Positions 8,491-17,988 are shown, counted from the stretch's first letter. The stretch is DNA of 64,000 nucleotides from Pseudomonadota bacterium (GCA_018240505.1 JAFEFQ010000239.1:1-64000), one strand, 5' to 3'. Made by a program: numbers and translations. Notes: a model not told the origin generated them from the sequence alone.

Positions 8491-9222
8491 ATGACGCGCA
8501 TGAAGTCCGAAACCGTCCGCCTGTTTCAGACCCTGCCGCATGCCTGCGGCTACTTCGCCGAGCGGACGGCGCAGAACCTCGTCATCGATCCGTCCGCGCC
8601 GCACCTGCCGCGCATGTACGCGCATGCGCTGACGCGCGGCTATCGCCGTGCCGGCGGCCACGTCTACCACCCCCAGTGCCCCAAGTGCCACGCCTGCGTG
8701 CCGGCGCGCATCCCGGTCGCGCAGTTCGAGCCCGACCGCAGCCAGCGGCGCAATCTCCGGCGCAACGCCGACCTCGCGCTGAGCGTCGAGCCGGCACGTT
8801 ACAGCCACGAATATTTCAGCCTGTATCGGCGTTATCTCGACGCGCGCCACGCGGGCGGCGGCATGGACAACCCCGACCCGCAGGACTTCACCCGCTTCCT
8901 CTATACCGCGTGGAGCCCGACCTCGTTTCTCGAGCTGCGCGATGCCGACGGCGAATTGTGCGCAGTCGCGGTCACCGACATAACCGCCACCGGGTTGTCG
9001 GCCGTATACACTTTTTACGATCCGGCGCACGAGGCACGCGGACTCGGTACTTACGCGATCCTGCGCCAGATCGAACTCGCGCGCGAAAGCGGCCTGCCCC
9101 ATGTGTATCTCGGCTACTGGATCGAGCGCCACCCGAAGATGGACTACAAGGCGCGCTTTCGTCCGCTGGAACTGTTGATGCCCGAAGGCTGGAAAGTCGC
9201 TGACCGCGGCAGTGCCGCCTGA
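8491..9222 (+). CDS. bpt: Aspartate/glutamate leucyltransferase (arginyltransferase-family N-end rule enzyme)
   Basis: Bpt transfers Leu from Leu-tRNA to proteins with N-terminal Asp or Glu, tagging them for ClpS-ClpAP degradation. The 243-residue product has the ATE N-domain (LFQTLPHACGYFAER, then HPQCPKCHACVPARIPV near 64-80) and the C-domain (RYLDARHAGGGMD, SPTSFLELRD, YTFYDPAHEARGLGTYAIL, HVYLGYWIERHPKMDYKARF). The LGYWI and MDYK blocks are characteristic. Start choice: ATG at 8491, or ATG at 8500 (MKSETVRLF). TACAAT at 8487-8492 lies 7 nt before the second ATG and neither has a clear Shine-Dalgarno, so the mRNA may be leaderless from 8500. Confidence 0.93.
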   Translation: MTRMKSETVRLFQTLPHACGYFAERTAQNLVIDPSAPHLPRMYAHALTRGYRRAGGHVYHPQCPKCHACVPARIPVAQFEPDRSQRRNLRRNADLALSVEPARYSHEYFSLYRRYLDARHAGGGMDNPDPQDFTRFLYTAWSPTSFLELRDADGELCAVAVTDITATGLSAVYTFYDPAHEARGLGTYAILRQIELARESGLPHVYLGYWIERHPKMDYKARFRPLELLMPEGWKVADRGSAA

Positions 9223-9312
9223 CCCACTGTTCGCCTCGAACGCGCGCTCGACGCTTCGCCTCGATTCGAGCACCGGCGGTGCATTGTTGCCACGCCCGGC
9301 AGGCAGCTTCGC

Positions 9313-12300
9313 TCAGCGCGCGAACCAGCCTACCACGTCGACCACGAGTTGCGCGCCCCGACCGCTGCCGACATAGAACGACACCTTTCCGCCGTTGCCG
9401 ACCTTGGCAATGACCATGTTCGGTATGGTCTGATTCGCGACGAAATTGAGGTTCGAGGCGTTCGGCTGCGCCGATCCGGTTGGCCACACCGTCAGGTAAC
9501 CGGCGTCTGCCGGTTCGGTCACGGTCACGTTCAACACGACCGCGTCCACGCCGCTTGCCGGCACTCCGCCGCGGCCGCACATGGTCACGTCCGTCGTGCT
9601 CAGCGCTGCCAATACACCGCCACCAGCAAACTGGCCATCGATGGTGAATGCGCCCGTACGCGTATCGACCAGGCGCGCCGGCACCATGGGCGTCAGTTGC
9701 GACGATAGCGGAAACCAGCCCTGCACGTCCGCCACCACATCGGTGGTGCCGGCTGAGTTGTAGACCGATACCTGGCCCACGCTGCTGACTTTGGCCAACA
9801 CCAGATTGGGAATGGTCAATCCCGGCGCGAAGTTGAGGTTCGAGGCCAACGGCTGCGCGGCGTCGGTGGGCCACAGCGTCAGGTAGCCCGGCGCAGTCGG
9901 ATTGGCCACGGTCGTGTTCAGCAGCACTGCACCCACACCCGTCGCAGGCAGGGTATAGCGCCCCGAAACCTGGAGGTCGAGCTTCGCCCCGGAAGCGAGC
10001 GCGCCCAGGCCGGCAAATTGACCATCGACGGTCGCGCTGCCGCCACGCGTATCGAGCAGGCGCGCCGGCGTCAATGCGACCAGATCCGTCGCGGCACTGA
10101 AGTATCCGGCGACGTCGGCGATCAGATGCGTACCGGCCGATACGAACAGCGACACTTCGCCGTTGCTGCCGAGTTTGGCGACCACGAGGTTCGGAATGGT
10201 TTGTCCGGCCACGAAATTGAGATTCGACGCCAACGGCTGCGTCGCGCCCGCAGGCCATGCCGTGACGAAGCCGGAGCCAGTAGGCTCGGCCGTCGTCACG
10301 TTCAACACCACGGCGACAACACCAGTGGCAGGCACGCCGCCGCGTCCCGCCACGATCAGGTCGAGTCGGCCGCCCGCGCCGAGCGCGCCGACACCCGCGA
10401 ATTGGCCATCCACGGTGCTGTAGCCGGTACGTGTGTCGAGCAGGCGCGCGGGGTTGAGCGAGACGAAGCCAGGCGCGAACGTCACTGTGATCGCGCAACT
10501 CGAGGCTACCATGCCGGTGGTCCAGGTGCTCCCGCTTTGCAGGCTCGGCGTGCATGTCGTGCCAACCACCGTGTCTACCGCATGGCCCGGATCAGGCGTG
10601 ATGGTGAACGTCGTGGACGAACCGTCCGCGACCGAGGCAGTCGCCGGGGCGGAAGCCGATCCGCCGCTGCCGCTGACCGCCGTGGTCACGGTCCAGTACT
10701 GCACGAGGGCAATCGACTGCGATACCGGGGTGGCTGCCTGCCAGTCCGCGTCGCCGGCCTGGCTCGCGCTGATCGTGCAGGTGCCTGCCGCCACCATCGT
10801 CACGGTGCTGCCGGCGATCGAACACACCGCAGGCGTGAGGGAGGCGTAGCTCACTGCCAGACTGCTGCTGGCGCTGGCCAGCGGATTGAGCGCGAACGTG
10901 GCCCCGCCGGCGAATGAGCGGCTGGCCGGACTCTGCGCGCCGAACGTGATGCTCTGCGTGCCCTTGCCCACGGTCAGCGTGAAGCTTTGCGTCGCATCCG
11001 GCGCGATGCCGTTCGCCGCCTTGAAGCTGAGCGGATAGCTACCCACCGTGGCCAGCGCGGGCGCACCCGACAGCGTGGCCGTGCCGTTGCCGTTGTCGGT
11101 GAACGTCACGCCAGCCGGCAATGCGCCTGTTTCGCTGACTGATGGCGTCGGCGTACCCGTCGTCGTCACCGTGAACGTGCCGGCTGCCCCCACCGCGAAT
11201 GCCGTATTGTTCGCGCTGGTGATCGCGGGCGGACTGGTCACCGTCTGCGTGAGCGCTGCCGACACGGCCGCGTAGTTGTTCGCGTCGCCAGCAAAATATG
11301 CCGTAATCGCGTGCGTGCCGGCCGGGAGCGTGCTGGTCATGCATGCCGTCGGGCTGGCGCTGGCCGCGACCGTGCACAGCACGACGCCGCCGGTACAGGT
11401 CGCATTGGTTGTGGTCGCATCGGCACAGAAGGAGACATTGCCCGATCCGGTCAATGTGCCGGCGTTGGCAAAGGTCGCGCTGAAAGCGACGCTAGCGCCC
11501 TGCGCGCTAGGGTTGAGCGAACTCGACAGCATCAGCATCGGCGTGGCGGGCGTGACCAGGATCAGACGCAACTGCTGCGGTGCCGCGGCGGTAGTGCCGC
11601 TGGCCCCATCGCTGCCGCCGGCGCGCGAGGCTCGCACGCCGCACAATACCCCGGCAGCCGGGGCGGTCAGCGTGGCGCCGTTCACCGAGCAGGTGCCTGG
11701 CGTCCATACGTCGTAGACCACGGCGACGCCACCGCTGCCCGTCGCGGAGGCGCTCAACGCGATGCTGCTTCCGGCCGCCATCGTATGCAGCGGCGTGCCG
11801 GCTGCGCCTGGTGCAAAAGCGTTGAGCGACTGGCCGGACAAAATGCTCACCGGCACATGACTGTCGGTGGTCGAGCCGTTGCCGAGCTGGCCGCTCAGGT
11901 TGTCGCCCCAGCACTTTATCCCGCTCGCGGTGGTCAACGCGCAGGTGTGATTGGCGCCCGTGGCGATCGCGGCCACGCCGCCGGCCAGGGCTGTCACATC
12001 CACCGGCGTCGAACTGGCCGTGGTCGAGTTGTTGCCGAGCTGACCGCTGGAGTTGTCGCCCCAGCAACGTGCTCCGCCCGCAGCGGTCAATGCACAGGTG
12101 TGAAAGCCGCCTGCCGCGATCGCCATCACGCCGCCGGTCAAGCCCGTCACATCTACCGATGTCGAACTGTCCGTCGTCGATCCGTTGCCCAGTTGGCCAG
12201 CGCTGTTGGCACCCCAGCACTTCATCCCACCCGCCGTGGTCAGTGCACAAGTGTGATGGCCACCTGTCGCGATCGTGGCCACGCCGGCGGTCAGGCCGGA

Positions 12301-14064
12301 CACATCCACCGGCGTCAGGCTGCTCGTGTTCGAGCCGTTGCCGAGCTGGCCATTGCCATTGTTGCCCCAGCACTTGACCCCGCCCGTCGTGGTCAGTGCG
12401 CAGGTGTGATCTTCGCCCGCCGCGATCGATGCCACGCCAGCGGTCAGGCCCGTCACGTCCACCGGCGTCAAACTGTTCGTGGTCGAGCCGTTGCCGAGCT
12501 GGCCGTTGCCGTTGTTGCCCCAGCATTTCACTCCGCCAGCCGTGGTCAGCGCGCAGGTGTGATAACCACCAGTCGCAATCGCCGCCACACCACCGGCCAG
12601 GCCTGTCACTGCCGCCGGCGTCGAACTGTCCGTGGTCGTACTGTTGCCGAGCTGACCGTTGCCGTTGTAACCCCAGCACTTCACCCCGCCCTCGGTGGTC
12701 AACGCGCAGGTGTGCAGCTCGCCCGCTGAAATCATGATTGCGCCGCTGGTCAGAGCCACATCCACGGGCGTCGAGCTGTCGGTGGTCGAGCCGTTGCCGA
12801 GCTGACCATTGGAGTCATATCCCCAGCACTCCACACCACTCCCCACGGTCAGCGCGCAGGTGTGACGAGAACCCGTCGCGATTGCGGCCGCGCCGCTGGC
12901 GAGGCCCGTGACATCCACTGGCATATGGCTGTCCGTGGTCGAGTTGTTGCCAAGCTGGCCATTGCTGTTGCCACCCCAGCACTTCACCCCGCCGGCTGCG
13001 GCCGACGCGCAGGTGTGAAAGCCACCCGTCGCAATTGCCGCCGCACCGTCGGCGAGACCCATCGCGTCTACCGGTGTCAGGCTGGTCGTAGTCGAACTGT
13101 CGCCGAGCTGGCCATTGCTGTTGTCACCCCAACACTTCACCCCGCCCGTCGTGGTCGTGGCGCAGGTGTGAAAGTCGCCCGCGGCGACCGCTACCGCGCC
13201 GTTGGTCAGGCCCGCCACATCCACCGGCGTCGGATTGGCTGCGGTCGAGTTGTTGCCGAGCTGGCCATCGTCATTGGCGCCCCAGCATTTCACCCCACCC
13301 GCCGCAGTCAACGCGCAGGTGTGATATCCCCCCATCGCAATCGCCGCCACGCCGCTGACGAGTCCGGCGACATCTGCGGGACTCGGTTTGTCCGTGGCCG
13401 AACCGTTGCCGAGCTGGCCTTCGCCGTTGGCGCCCCAGCACTTCACCGCGCCGGCCTCGGTCAACGCGCAGGTGTGAAAGCCTCCCGCCGCGATTGCCGC
13501 CACGCCGCCGGTCAGACCCGCCACATCCACCGGCGCGGGGCTGTCCGTGGTCGAGTTGTTGCCGAGCTGGCCATTGCTGTTGTTGCCCCAGCACTTCACT
13601 CCACCCGTCGTGGTCAGGACGCAGGTGTGGGTACCGCCCGTCGCGATCGCCGCCACGCCGCTGGCGAGGCCGGTCACATTCACCGGCGTATTGCTGTCCG
13701 TGGTCGAATTGTTGCCGAGCTGACCATTGAAATTGGCGCCCCAGCATTTCACCCCGCCCGCCGAGGTCAACGCGCAGGTGTGATATCCGCCCGCCGCGAT
13801 AGCCGCCACGCCGCTGGTCAGGCCAGTCACATCCACCGGTGTGGATTTGTCCGCGGTCGAGCCGTCGCCGAGTTGGCCATGGGAGTCGTTGCCCCAGCAA
13901 CTCACGCCACCTGCCGTGGTTAGCCCGCAGCTGTGATAGAGACCTGCCGAGACTTGGGTTGTGACGGGATCGAGCACGCTGGGCGTACCCAGTCCCCATG
14001 CCATCGGCGCAACGATCAGCAGCAGGCCCGTGATCAGGGAACGGACCGCAATTCGACGCAGCAT
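9313..14064 (-). CDS. Giant secreted RCC1-repeat protein with Ig-like and PARLLDTR modules
   Basis: A 1583-residue exported protein. Residues 1-24 are a signal peptide (MLRRIAVRSL...MAWG). Residues 41 to about 745 hold 14 RCC1-type repeats of about 51 residues, each patterned HTCALTxxGGVKCWGxNxxGQLG with two conserved Cys. They are predicted to form beta-propellers, perhaps two of seven blades. Ig-like segments follow (PVSILSGQ to about 1190), including putative-Ig stretches such as AFAVGAAGTFTVTTTGTPTP. Three modules of about 125 residues then begin NPARLLDTR, TPARLLDTR and VPARLVDTR and end DVAGYF, DVQGWF and DVVGWF. These resemble C-terminal modules of actinobacterial and myxobacterial secreted proteins. 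No cell-wall anchor is visible. Function unknown; adhesion or protein interaction is a guess. Confidence 0.85.
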   Translation of the reverse strand: MLRRIAVRSLITGLLLIVAPMAWGLGTPSVLDPVTTQVSAGLYHSCGLTTAGGVSCWGNDSHGQLGDGSTADKSTPVDVTGLTSGVAAIAAGGYHTCALTSAGGVKCWGANFNGQLGNNSTTDSNTPVNVTGLASGVAAIATGGTHTCVLTTTGGVKCWGNNSNGQLGNNSTTDSPAPVDVAGLTGGVAAIAAGGFHTCALTEAGAVKCWGANGEGQLGNGSATDKPSPADVAGLVSGVAAIAMGGYHTCALTAAGGVKCWGANDDGQLGNNSTAANPTPVDVAGLTNGAVAVAAGDFHTCATTTTGGVKCWGDNSNGQLGDSSTTTSLTPVDAMGLADGAAAIATGGFHTCASAAAGGVKCWGGNSNGQLGNNSTTDSHMPVDVTGLASGAAAIATGSRHTCALTVGSGVECWGYDSNGQLGNGSTTDSSTPVDVALTSGAIMISAGELHTCALTTEGGVKCWGYNGNGQLGNSTTTDSSTPAAVTGLAGGVAAIATGGYHTCALTTAGGVKCWGNNGNGQLGNGSTTNSLTPVDVTGLTAGVASIAAGEDHTCALTTTGGVKCWGNNGNGQLGNGSNTSSLTPVDVSGLTAGVATIATGGHHTCALTTAGGMKCWGANSAGQLGNGSTTDSSTSVDVTGLTGGVMAIAAGGFHTCALTAAGGARCWGDNSSGQLGNNSTTASSTPVDVTALAGGVAAIATGANHTCALTTASGIKCWGDNLSGQLGNGSTTDSHVPVSILSGQSLNAFAPGAAGTPLHTMAAGSSIALSASATGSGGVAVVYDVWTPGTCSVNGATLTAPAAGVLCGVRASRAGGSDGASGTTAAAPQQLRLILVTPATPMLMLSSSLNPSAQGASVAFSATFANAGTLTGSGNVSFCADATTTNATCTGGVVLCTVAASASPTACMTSTLPAGTHAITAYFAGDANNYAAVSAALTQTVTSPPAITSANNTAFAVGAAGTFTVTTTGTPTPSVSETGALPAGVTFTDNGNGTATLSGAPALATVGSYPLSFKAANGIAPDATQSFTLTVGKGTQSITFGAQSPASRSFAGGATFALNPLASASSSLAVSYASLTPAVCSIAGSTVTMVAAGTCTISASQAGDADWQAATPVSQSIALVQYWTVTTAVSGSGGSASAPATASVADGSSTTFTITPDPGHAVDTVVGTTCTPSLQSGSTWTTGMVASSCAITVTFAPGFVSLNPARLLDTRTGYSTVDGQFAGVGALGAGGRLDLIVAGRGGVPATGVVAVVLNVTTAEPTGSGFVTAWPAGATQPLASNLNFVAGQTIPNLVVAKLGSNGEVSLFVSAGTHLIADVAGYFSAATDLVALTPARLLDTRGGSATVDGQFAGLGALASGAKLDLQVSGRYTLPATGVGAVLLNTTVANPTAPGYLTLWPTDAAQPLASNLNFAPGLTIPNLVLAKVSSVGQVSVYNSAGTTDVVADVQGWFPLSSQLTPMVPARLVDTRTGAFTIDGQFAGGGVLAALSTTDVTMCGRGGVPASGVDAVVLNVTVTEPADAGYLTVWPTGSAQPNASNLNFVANQTIPNMVIAKVGNGGKVSFYVGSGRGAQLVVDVVGWFAR
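11845..13944 (-). repeat. Fourteen in-frame tandem RCC1 repeats (period about 153 bp)
   Basis: The coding repeats are spaced about 51 codons apart. At DNA level each unit carries a near-identical core that reads CAGCACTT on the plus strand (KCW), followed by an Ala/Gly-rich stretch and GCGCAGGTGTG (HTCA). High similarity between units makes the array prone to recombination and assembly error. Confidence 0.85.
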
Positions 14065-14341
14065 GGGATTCCTCTATCTGCTCATGACTTTCGTACGTGC
14101 AAGCCCCTGTCAATGGCAGAAACAATGGCGGTCGATGCGAGTCGCGCAAGACTCCAGACGGCGGGGATGGTCAAGCCTAGCAGATTCCCGCATCGCCGAA
14201 AATCACGCGGCTTCAAGCGTCAGTTTCGTCAACGACGCACGCATCCTCGTACCGCTGACGGGGCTTGCCGGCTGCCCGTGTCGACACGCGTGTGGTCACG
14301 GTCGGGTATCCTAAGACGCTGTTCCTTCCCGCGACGTTTCC

Positions 14342-15778
14342 ATGCTGCGCCTCTTCTGCGTCCTCGCCCTGCTCCCGATCGCCGTCGTACACGCTGCGCC
14401 TCCCGACGAAACCTGGATGAGCGTGCTGCTCGACGGCCGCAAGATCGGCAGCATGCACACGACGCGCAGCGTCGACGGCGAGCGCGTGCGTACGACGCAG
14501 GCGCTGCAGATCGAGCTCGAACGCTCCGGCCTCAAGGTCGCGCTGAGCACGAGCGAGACCGACGAGGAGACGCGCGCGGGCAAGCCGCTGCGCTTCGAAT
14601 CGCGCACGAAGATTTCCGGCATCGAGAACGTGCAGACCGGCACGATAGGCGCGGACGGCAAGCTCGAGGCGACCACCGAAGTCGGCGGCGCGAAGCAGAC
14701 GCGCACGCTGGACTGGCCGCAGGGCGCGCTGCTCGCCGAGGGCCTGCGCCTGGCCGAGGAGCGGCACGGGCTCACGCCGGGCACGCGCTACCGCGCGCTC
14801 GCGTTCCAGGCCGAGAATCTCGAGGCGGTCGAGGTCGATTCGCGCGTCGGCGCGCGCGAGACGGTCATCCTGCCCGACGGCAAGCGCGAACTCGTGCGCA
14901 TCGAACAGACGATAGTCCTCGGCGGCGCGCCGACGAAGACGGTGTCGTGGGTCGAGGCCGATTCGAGCGTGCGCAAGCTGCTCGTGCCGATGATGGGCTA
15001 CGAGCTGACCATGCTCGCCTGCTCGAAGGCCTGTGCGACCGCGCCGAACCAGGCCCCCGACATTCTCGTGCGCACGCTGCTCGCGTCGCCGCGCGCGTTG
15101 ACCGCGGACGAGCGCGCCCGCGGCATGCGCATCGTCGTCAGCGCCACCGATGCGAACGACGAGGCGCTTACGTTCGCGACCACCGACGAACAGCAGGTCA
15201 CCGCGCTGGCCGACGGCAAGGTCGAGCTGCGCATCGCGCCGGCGTCCGCGGCGACCGCGCGCGAAGGCAAGCCTGCGCTCGCCGACACCCAGCCGAACGA
15301 CTGGCTGCAGAGCGCCGCTCCCGAGATCGTCAGGCTCGCGCGCGAGGGCGCCGGCGAGGCGAAAGCGCCGGCGGCGCAGATGCAGAACCTCGAAGACTTC
15401 GTGCGCCGCTTCATCCGCACCAAGGACCTCAGCGTCGGCTACGCCTCGGCGCTCGAAGTGGCGAAGAACCCCGAAGGCGATTGCACCGAGCACGCCGTGC
15501 TGCTCGCCGCGCTCGGGCGCGCGCGCGGCATCCCGACGCGCGTCGTCGATGGCCTCGTCTACATCGACAGCTATGCGGGCAAGACCAACGTGTTCGTGCC
15601 CCACGCCTGGGCACAGGCCTGGGTCGACGGGCGCTGGCGCAGCTACGACGCCGCGCTGCAGGGTTTCGACGCAGGGCACGTGGCCTTGTCCAGCGGCAGC
15701 GGCGACCCGTGGCGGTTCTATGCGGGCTTCAACACGCTCGGGCGCGTGCGCGTGGATGCGATCGAGCCGCTGCAATAG
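14342..15778 (+). CDS. Exported transglutaminase-like domain protein
   Basis: A 478-residue protein with a signal peptide (MLRLFCVLALLPIAVVHA). Residues about 20-340 form a beta-rich region of unknown function (DETWMSVLLDGRKIGSMH and the DLATARRIAL-like blocks typical of DUF3858/transglutaminase companions). The C-terminal transglutaminase core has Cys381 in EGDCTEHAVLLAALGRARG, His421 in PHAWAQAWV and Asp436 in RWRSYDAAL, so the Cys-His-Asp triad is intact. Bacterial members act as proteases, amidases or ligases on envelope substrates; the substrate here is unknown. It is monocistronic, followed by a hairpin and a REP doublet. Confidence 0.82.
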   Translation: MLRLFCVLALLPIAVVHAAPPDETWMSVLLDGRKIGSMHTTRSVDGERVRTTQALQIELERSGLKVALSTSETDEETRAGKPLRFESRTKISGIENVQTGTIGADGKLEATTEVGGAKQTRTLDWPQGALLAEGLRLAEERHGLTPGTRYRALAFQAENLEAVEVDSRVGARETVILPDGKRELVRIEQTIVLGGAPTKTVSWVEADSSVRKLLVPMMGYELTMLACSKACATAPNQAPDILVRTLLASPRALTADERARGMRIVVSATDANDEALTFATTDEQQVTALADGKVELRIAPASAATAREGKPALADTQPNDWLQSAAPEIVRLAREGAGEAKAPAAQMQNLEDFVRRFIRTKDLSVGYASALEVAKNPEGDCTEHAVLLAALGRARGIPTRVVDGLVYIDSYAGKTNVFVPHAWAQAWVDGRWRSYDAALQGFDAGHVALSSGSGDPWRFYAGFNTLGRVRVDAIEPLQ

Positions 15779-15807
15779 TCGGGCCGCACAGGCACGCCAA
15801 TATTTCG

Positions 15808-15827
15808 GGGTTCGATTCATCGAACCC
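15808..15827 (+). terminator. Hairpin downstream of the transglutaminase-like gene
   Basis: Perfect 8-bp stem GGGTTCGA/TCGAACCC with a TTCA tetraloop, 29 bp after the stop codon. No U-run follows, so it may terminate weakly or protect the 3' end. Confidence 0.45.
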
Positions 15828-15838
15828 GGCTCTTCGCC

Positions 15839-15930
15839 CGTCAATCCCGCGAAGGCGGGAATCCCGCGAATTTTTAGGGAGCGAAGGGCAAAAGGCGCCG
15901 GATTCCCGCCAGAAGCATGCGGGAATGACG
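15839..15930. repeat. REP doublet in inverted orientation (REPIN-like)
   Basis: Two REP-type hairpins face each other. The first, 15839-15864, begins CGTCAATCCCGC and folds as CCCGC/GCGGG. The second, 15900-15930, read on the minus strand begins CGTCATTCCCGC and folds with perfect 8-bp arms (15902-15909, 15919-15926). The CGTCATTCCCGCGAA-type core is a common interspersed repeat in Lysobacterales. It fills most of the 291-bp gap before the SPFH gene. Confidence 0.7.
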
Positions 15931-16069
15931 AGAAAAAATGCCGGGCGCGATCGTTTTCATATCTTGCGCGCGAGGCGCGCGCAAGTCGCGCCCCTGCCAT
16001 CACTTTTTTGCGTCAGTTGATAATTTGATATCTTTTTGATATCTTGTTTTCAACCACTGGAGAGCCACC

Positions 16070-16936
16070 ATGAACGAACGTCCCGTTTCCGCGCCGTCCG
16101 GCATTCCCGCCCTGATCGGCCTGGTCGTGCTGCTGCTCGTTGATATCGCCGGACTGATCTACGCGATCCAGAGCAAGGCCCCCTGGGGCATCGTCGCCGC
16201 GATCCTGGCCGGCATCGTCGTGCTGGTCAGCCTCGGCGGTTTCTTCACCGTCGCGCCGAACGAGGGCAAGGTGCTGCAGTTCTTCGGCAAGTACGTCGGC
16301 ACGGTGCGCGATCCCGGACCGCGCTGGGCAAACCCGTTCTACAGCAAGACCGGGGTCAGCTTGCGCGTGCGCAACTTCGAATCGTCCAAGCTCAAGGTCA
16401 ACGACCTCGACGGCAATCCGATCGAGATCGCCGCGGTCGTGGTCTGGCAGGTCGTCGACACGGCCGAGGCCTTGTTCCAGGTCAACGACTACGAGAACTT
16501 CGTCCATATCCAGAGCGAGTCGGCATTGCGCCAGATGGCGCAGAGCTATCCCTACGATTCGCACGATACCGGCGGCATTTCGCTGCGCAGCCACGGCAAG
16601 GAAGTGGCCGATCATCTGCAGGAACAAATCCAGGAGCGCCTCGCCAGCGCCGGCGTCAAGGTGATCGAGGCGCGCATCACTCACCTCGCCTTCGCGCCCG
16701 AGATCGCACAGGCGATGCTGCAGCGCCAGCAGGCGAGCGCGATCATCGCCGCGCGCACGCGCATCGTCGAAGGCGCGGTGACGATGGTCGAGATGGCACT
16801 CGATCAACTGAAATCGCGCGGCGTCGTCCAACTCGACGAGGAGCGCAAGGCGGCGATGGTGTCGAATCTGCTCGTCGTGCTCTGCGGCGAGCGCGGCACG
16901 CAGCCGATCGTCAATACCGGCACGTTGTACAACTGA
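16070..16936 (+). CDS. SPFH/Band 7 (prohibitin-like) membrane protein
   Basis: A 288-residue protein with two N-terminal transmembrane segments (about 12-32 and 38-60), then a Band 7 domain at about 63-235 ([71 protein letters not shown]) and a helical tail. SPFH proteins oligomerise in the inner membrane and scaffold proteases or lipid microdomains. An unusual [20 protein letters not shown]-type stretch near 185-205 is standard for the family. GGAG lies 8 nt before the ATG. It heads a tight plus-strand run with a small membrane protein, a ribbon-helix-helix protein and a VanY-like peptidase. Confidence 0.9.
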   Translation: MNERPVSAPSGIPALIGLVVLLLVDIAGLIYAIQSKAPWGIVAAILAGIVVLVSLGGFFTVAPNEGKVLQFFGKYVGTVRDPGPRWANPFYSKTGVSLRVRNFESSKLKVNDLDGNPIEIAAVVVWQVVDTAEALFQVNDYENFVHIQSESALRQMAQSYPYDSHDTGGISLRSHGKEVADHLQEQIQERLASAGVKVIEARITHLAFAPEIAQAMLQRQQASAIIAARTRIVEGAVTMVEMALDQLKSRGVVQLDEERKAAMVSNLLVVLCGERGTQPIVNTGTLYN

Positions 16937-16951
16937 GCACCGGAGAAGGCC

Positions 16952-17212
16952 ATGGGCATTGAACAGCGCGAAATATGGTTTCCCGCAAAACGCTACGGCT
17001 GGGGCTGGGGACTGCCCGTGGCATGGCAGGGCTGGCTGGTTCTCGCCGGTTATTTTCTGCTCGCGACAGGTGGTGCCGGCATACTGCTGAGCCGACCGCA
17101 AACCGCCACATCCGCCATGGCGTTCATGGGCTACATTCTGCTGTTGACCCTCGCGCTGGTCGTCGTCTGCCGGGCCAAGGGCGAGAAACCGAAATGGCGC
17201 TGGGGCAAATAG
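16952..17212 (+). CDS. Small two-helix inner-membrane protein
   Basis: 86 residues, with a Trp-rich start (WFPAKRYGWGWGLPVAWQGW) and two hydrophobic helices at about 27-46 and 54-73, ending in a basic tail (AKGEKPKWRWGK). It starts 16 bp after the SPFH gene with GGAGAAGG as ribosome-binding site, so it is in the same operon and may be an SPFH partner. No recognised family. Confidence 0.75.
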   Translation: MGIEQREIWFPAKRYGWGWGLPVAWQGWLVLAGYFLLATGGAGILLSRPQTATSAMAFMGYILLLTLALVVVCRAKGEKPKWRWGK

Positions 17213-17254
17213 CCTTGCAACATGCAGGTTCGCCGGTCAAACGCATGAACCCTC

Positions 17255-17446
17255 ATGGCTGCTGAAAAAAAAGCCTACCCGCTGCGCATCAGCGCCGACG
17301 TGCTCGACGCCGTGCAGCGCTGGGCCGACGACGAACTGCGCAGCGTCAACGCGCAGATCGAATACGTTTTGCGCGACGCGCTGCGCAAAGCGGGGCGGAT
17401 CAAGGCACAATCCGCGCATGAGCCGCCCGAGCCCGACTCCGCCTGA
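17255..17446 (+). CDS. Arc-like ribbon-helix-helix protein
   Basis: 63 residues. The N-terminal strand [19 protein letters not shown] and the helix [18 protein letters not shown] match the Arc/MetJ-type ribbon-helix-helix fold, with the pattern YPLRI-polar-hydrophobic that contacts DNA and the RSxNAQIExxL helix typical of Arc homologues. It ends within the first 29 bp of the VanY-like gene, which is in another frame. It could regulate this operon or be an orphan antitoxin-like protein, but no toxin gene is adjacent. Confidence 0.78.
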   Translation: MAAEKKAYPLRISADVLDAVQRWADDELRSVNAQIEYVLRDALRKAGRIKAQSAHEPPEPDSA

Positions 17447-17954
17447 CGACTTCGTAGCCCTCGCCTTTTCCCTCGGCGTGCCGCGCGACTACGGTCGCGT
17501 GCGCGGCCTGCGCCGCGTGCGCGAGCCGGAACGGCTGGCGGCGATCGGCCGCGACACGCAGGGGCGCGAGCAGTACCTTGCCCCGCGCGCCGCGCGCGCG
17601 TGGGCGCGCATGCGCGAGGCGGCGATGCGCGCGGGCGTGGAACTGGAAATCGTCTCCGCGTTCCGCGGCATCGAATACCAGCTCGGCATCCTCCGGCGCA
17701 AGCTCGAACGCGGACAGACGATGGACGAGATCCTGCGCGTCAGCGCAGCGCCGGGCTACAGCGAGCACCACACGGGCCGCGCGCTCGACATCACTACGCC
17801 CGGCTATGCCGCGCTCGAAGAGGAATTCGAACGCTCCCTCGCATTCGCCTGGCTGCGAAAAAACGCGAAGTCATACAAATTCTCCCTGAGCTATCCACGC
17901 GGCAATCGCCACGGCATCGTCTACGAGCCGTGGCACTGGTGCTGGCACGCGTAG
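17418..17954 (+). CDS. VanY/M15-type D-Ala-D-Ala carboxypeptidase
   Basis: A 178-residue M15B peptidase, which removes terminal D-Ala from peptidoglycan precursors or muropeptides using zinc. Family blocks are [18 protein letters not shown] (residues 79-96), [17 protein letters not shown] (109-125, with His and Asp zinc ligands) and the final [12 protein letters not shown], where EPWHW supplies the catalytic Glu and third His. No signal peptide is seen, so it may act in the cytoplasm on recycled peptides, or export may be undetected. It overlaps the ribbon-helix-helix gene by 29 bp. Confidence 0.87.
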   Translation: MSRPSPTPPDDFVALAFSLGVPRDYGRVRGLRRVREPERLAAIGRDTQGREQYLAPRAARAWARMREAAMRAGVELEIVSAFRGIEYQLGILRRKLERGQTMDEILRVSAAPGYSEHHTGRALDITTPGYAALEEEFERSLAFAWLRKNAKSYKFSLSYPRGNRHGIVYEPWHWCWHA

Positions 17955-17988
17955 CGGCGCGACTCGTCGCACGCGACGCTTCGCGTCG

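Noticed and set aside
11845-13944. Regular repeats that could suggest a CRISPR array or satellite
   Set aside because: The period is about 153 bp, all units are in frame and each encodes an RCC1 blade. There are no short direct repeats with unique spacers.
13933-16020. Plus-strand frame overlapping the transglutaminase-like gene
   Set aside because: Arg/Ala-rich product without motifs. The alternative frame gives a signal peptide and an intact Cys-His-Asp triad.
17255-17446. Toxin-antitoxin module around the Arc-like gene
   Set aside because: No toxin-like gene lies beside it. Its neighbours are an SPFH operon and a VanY peptidase.
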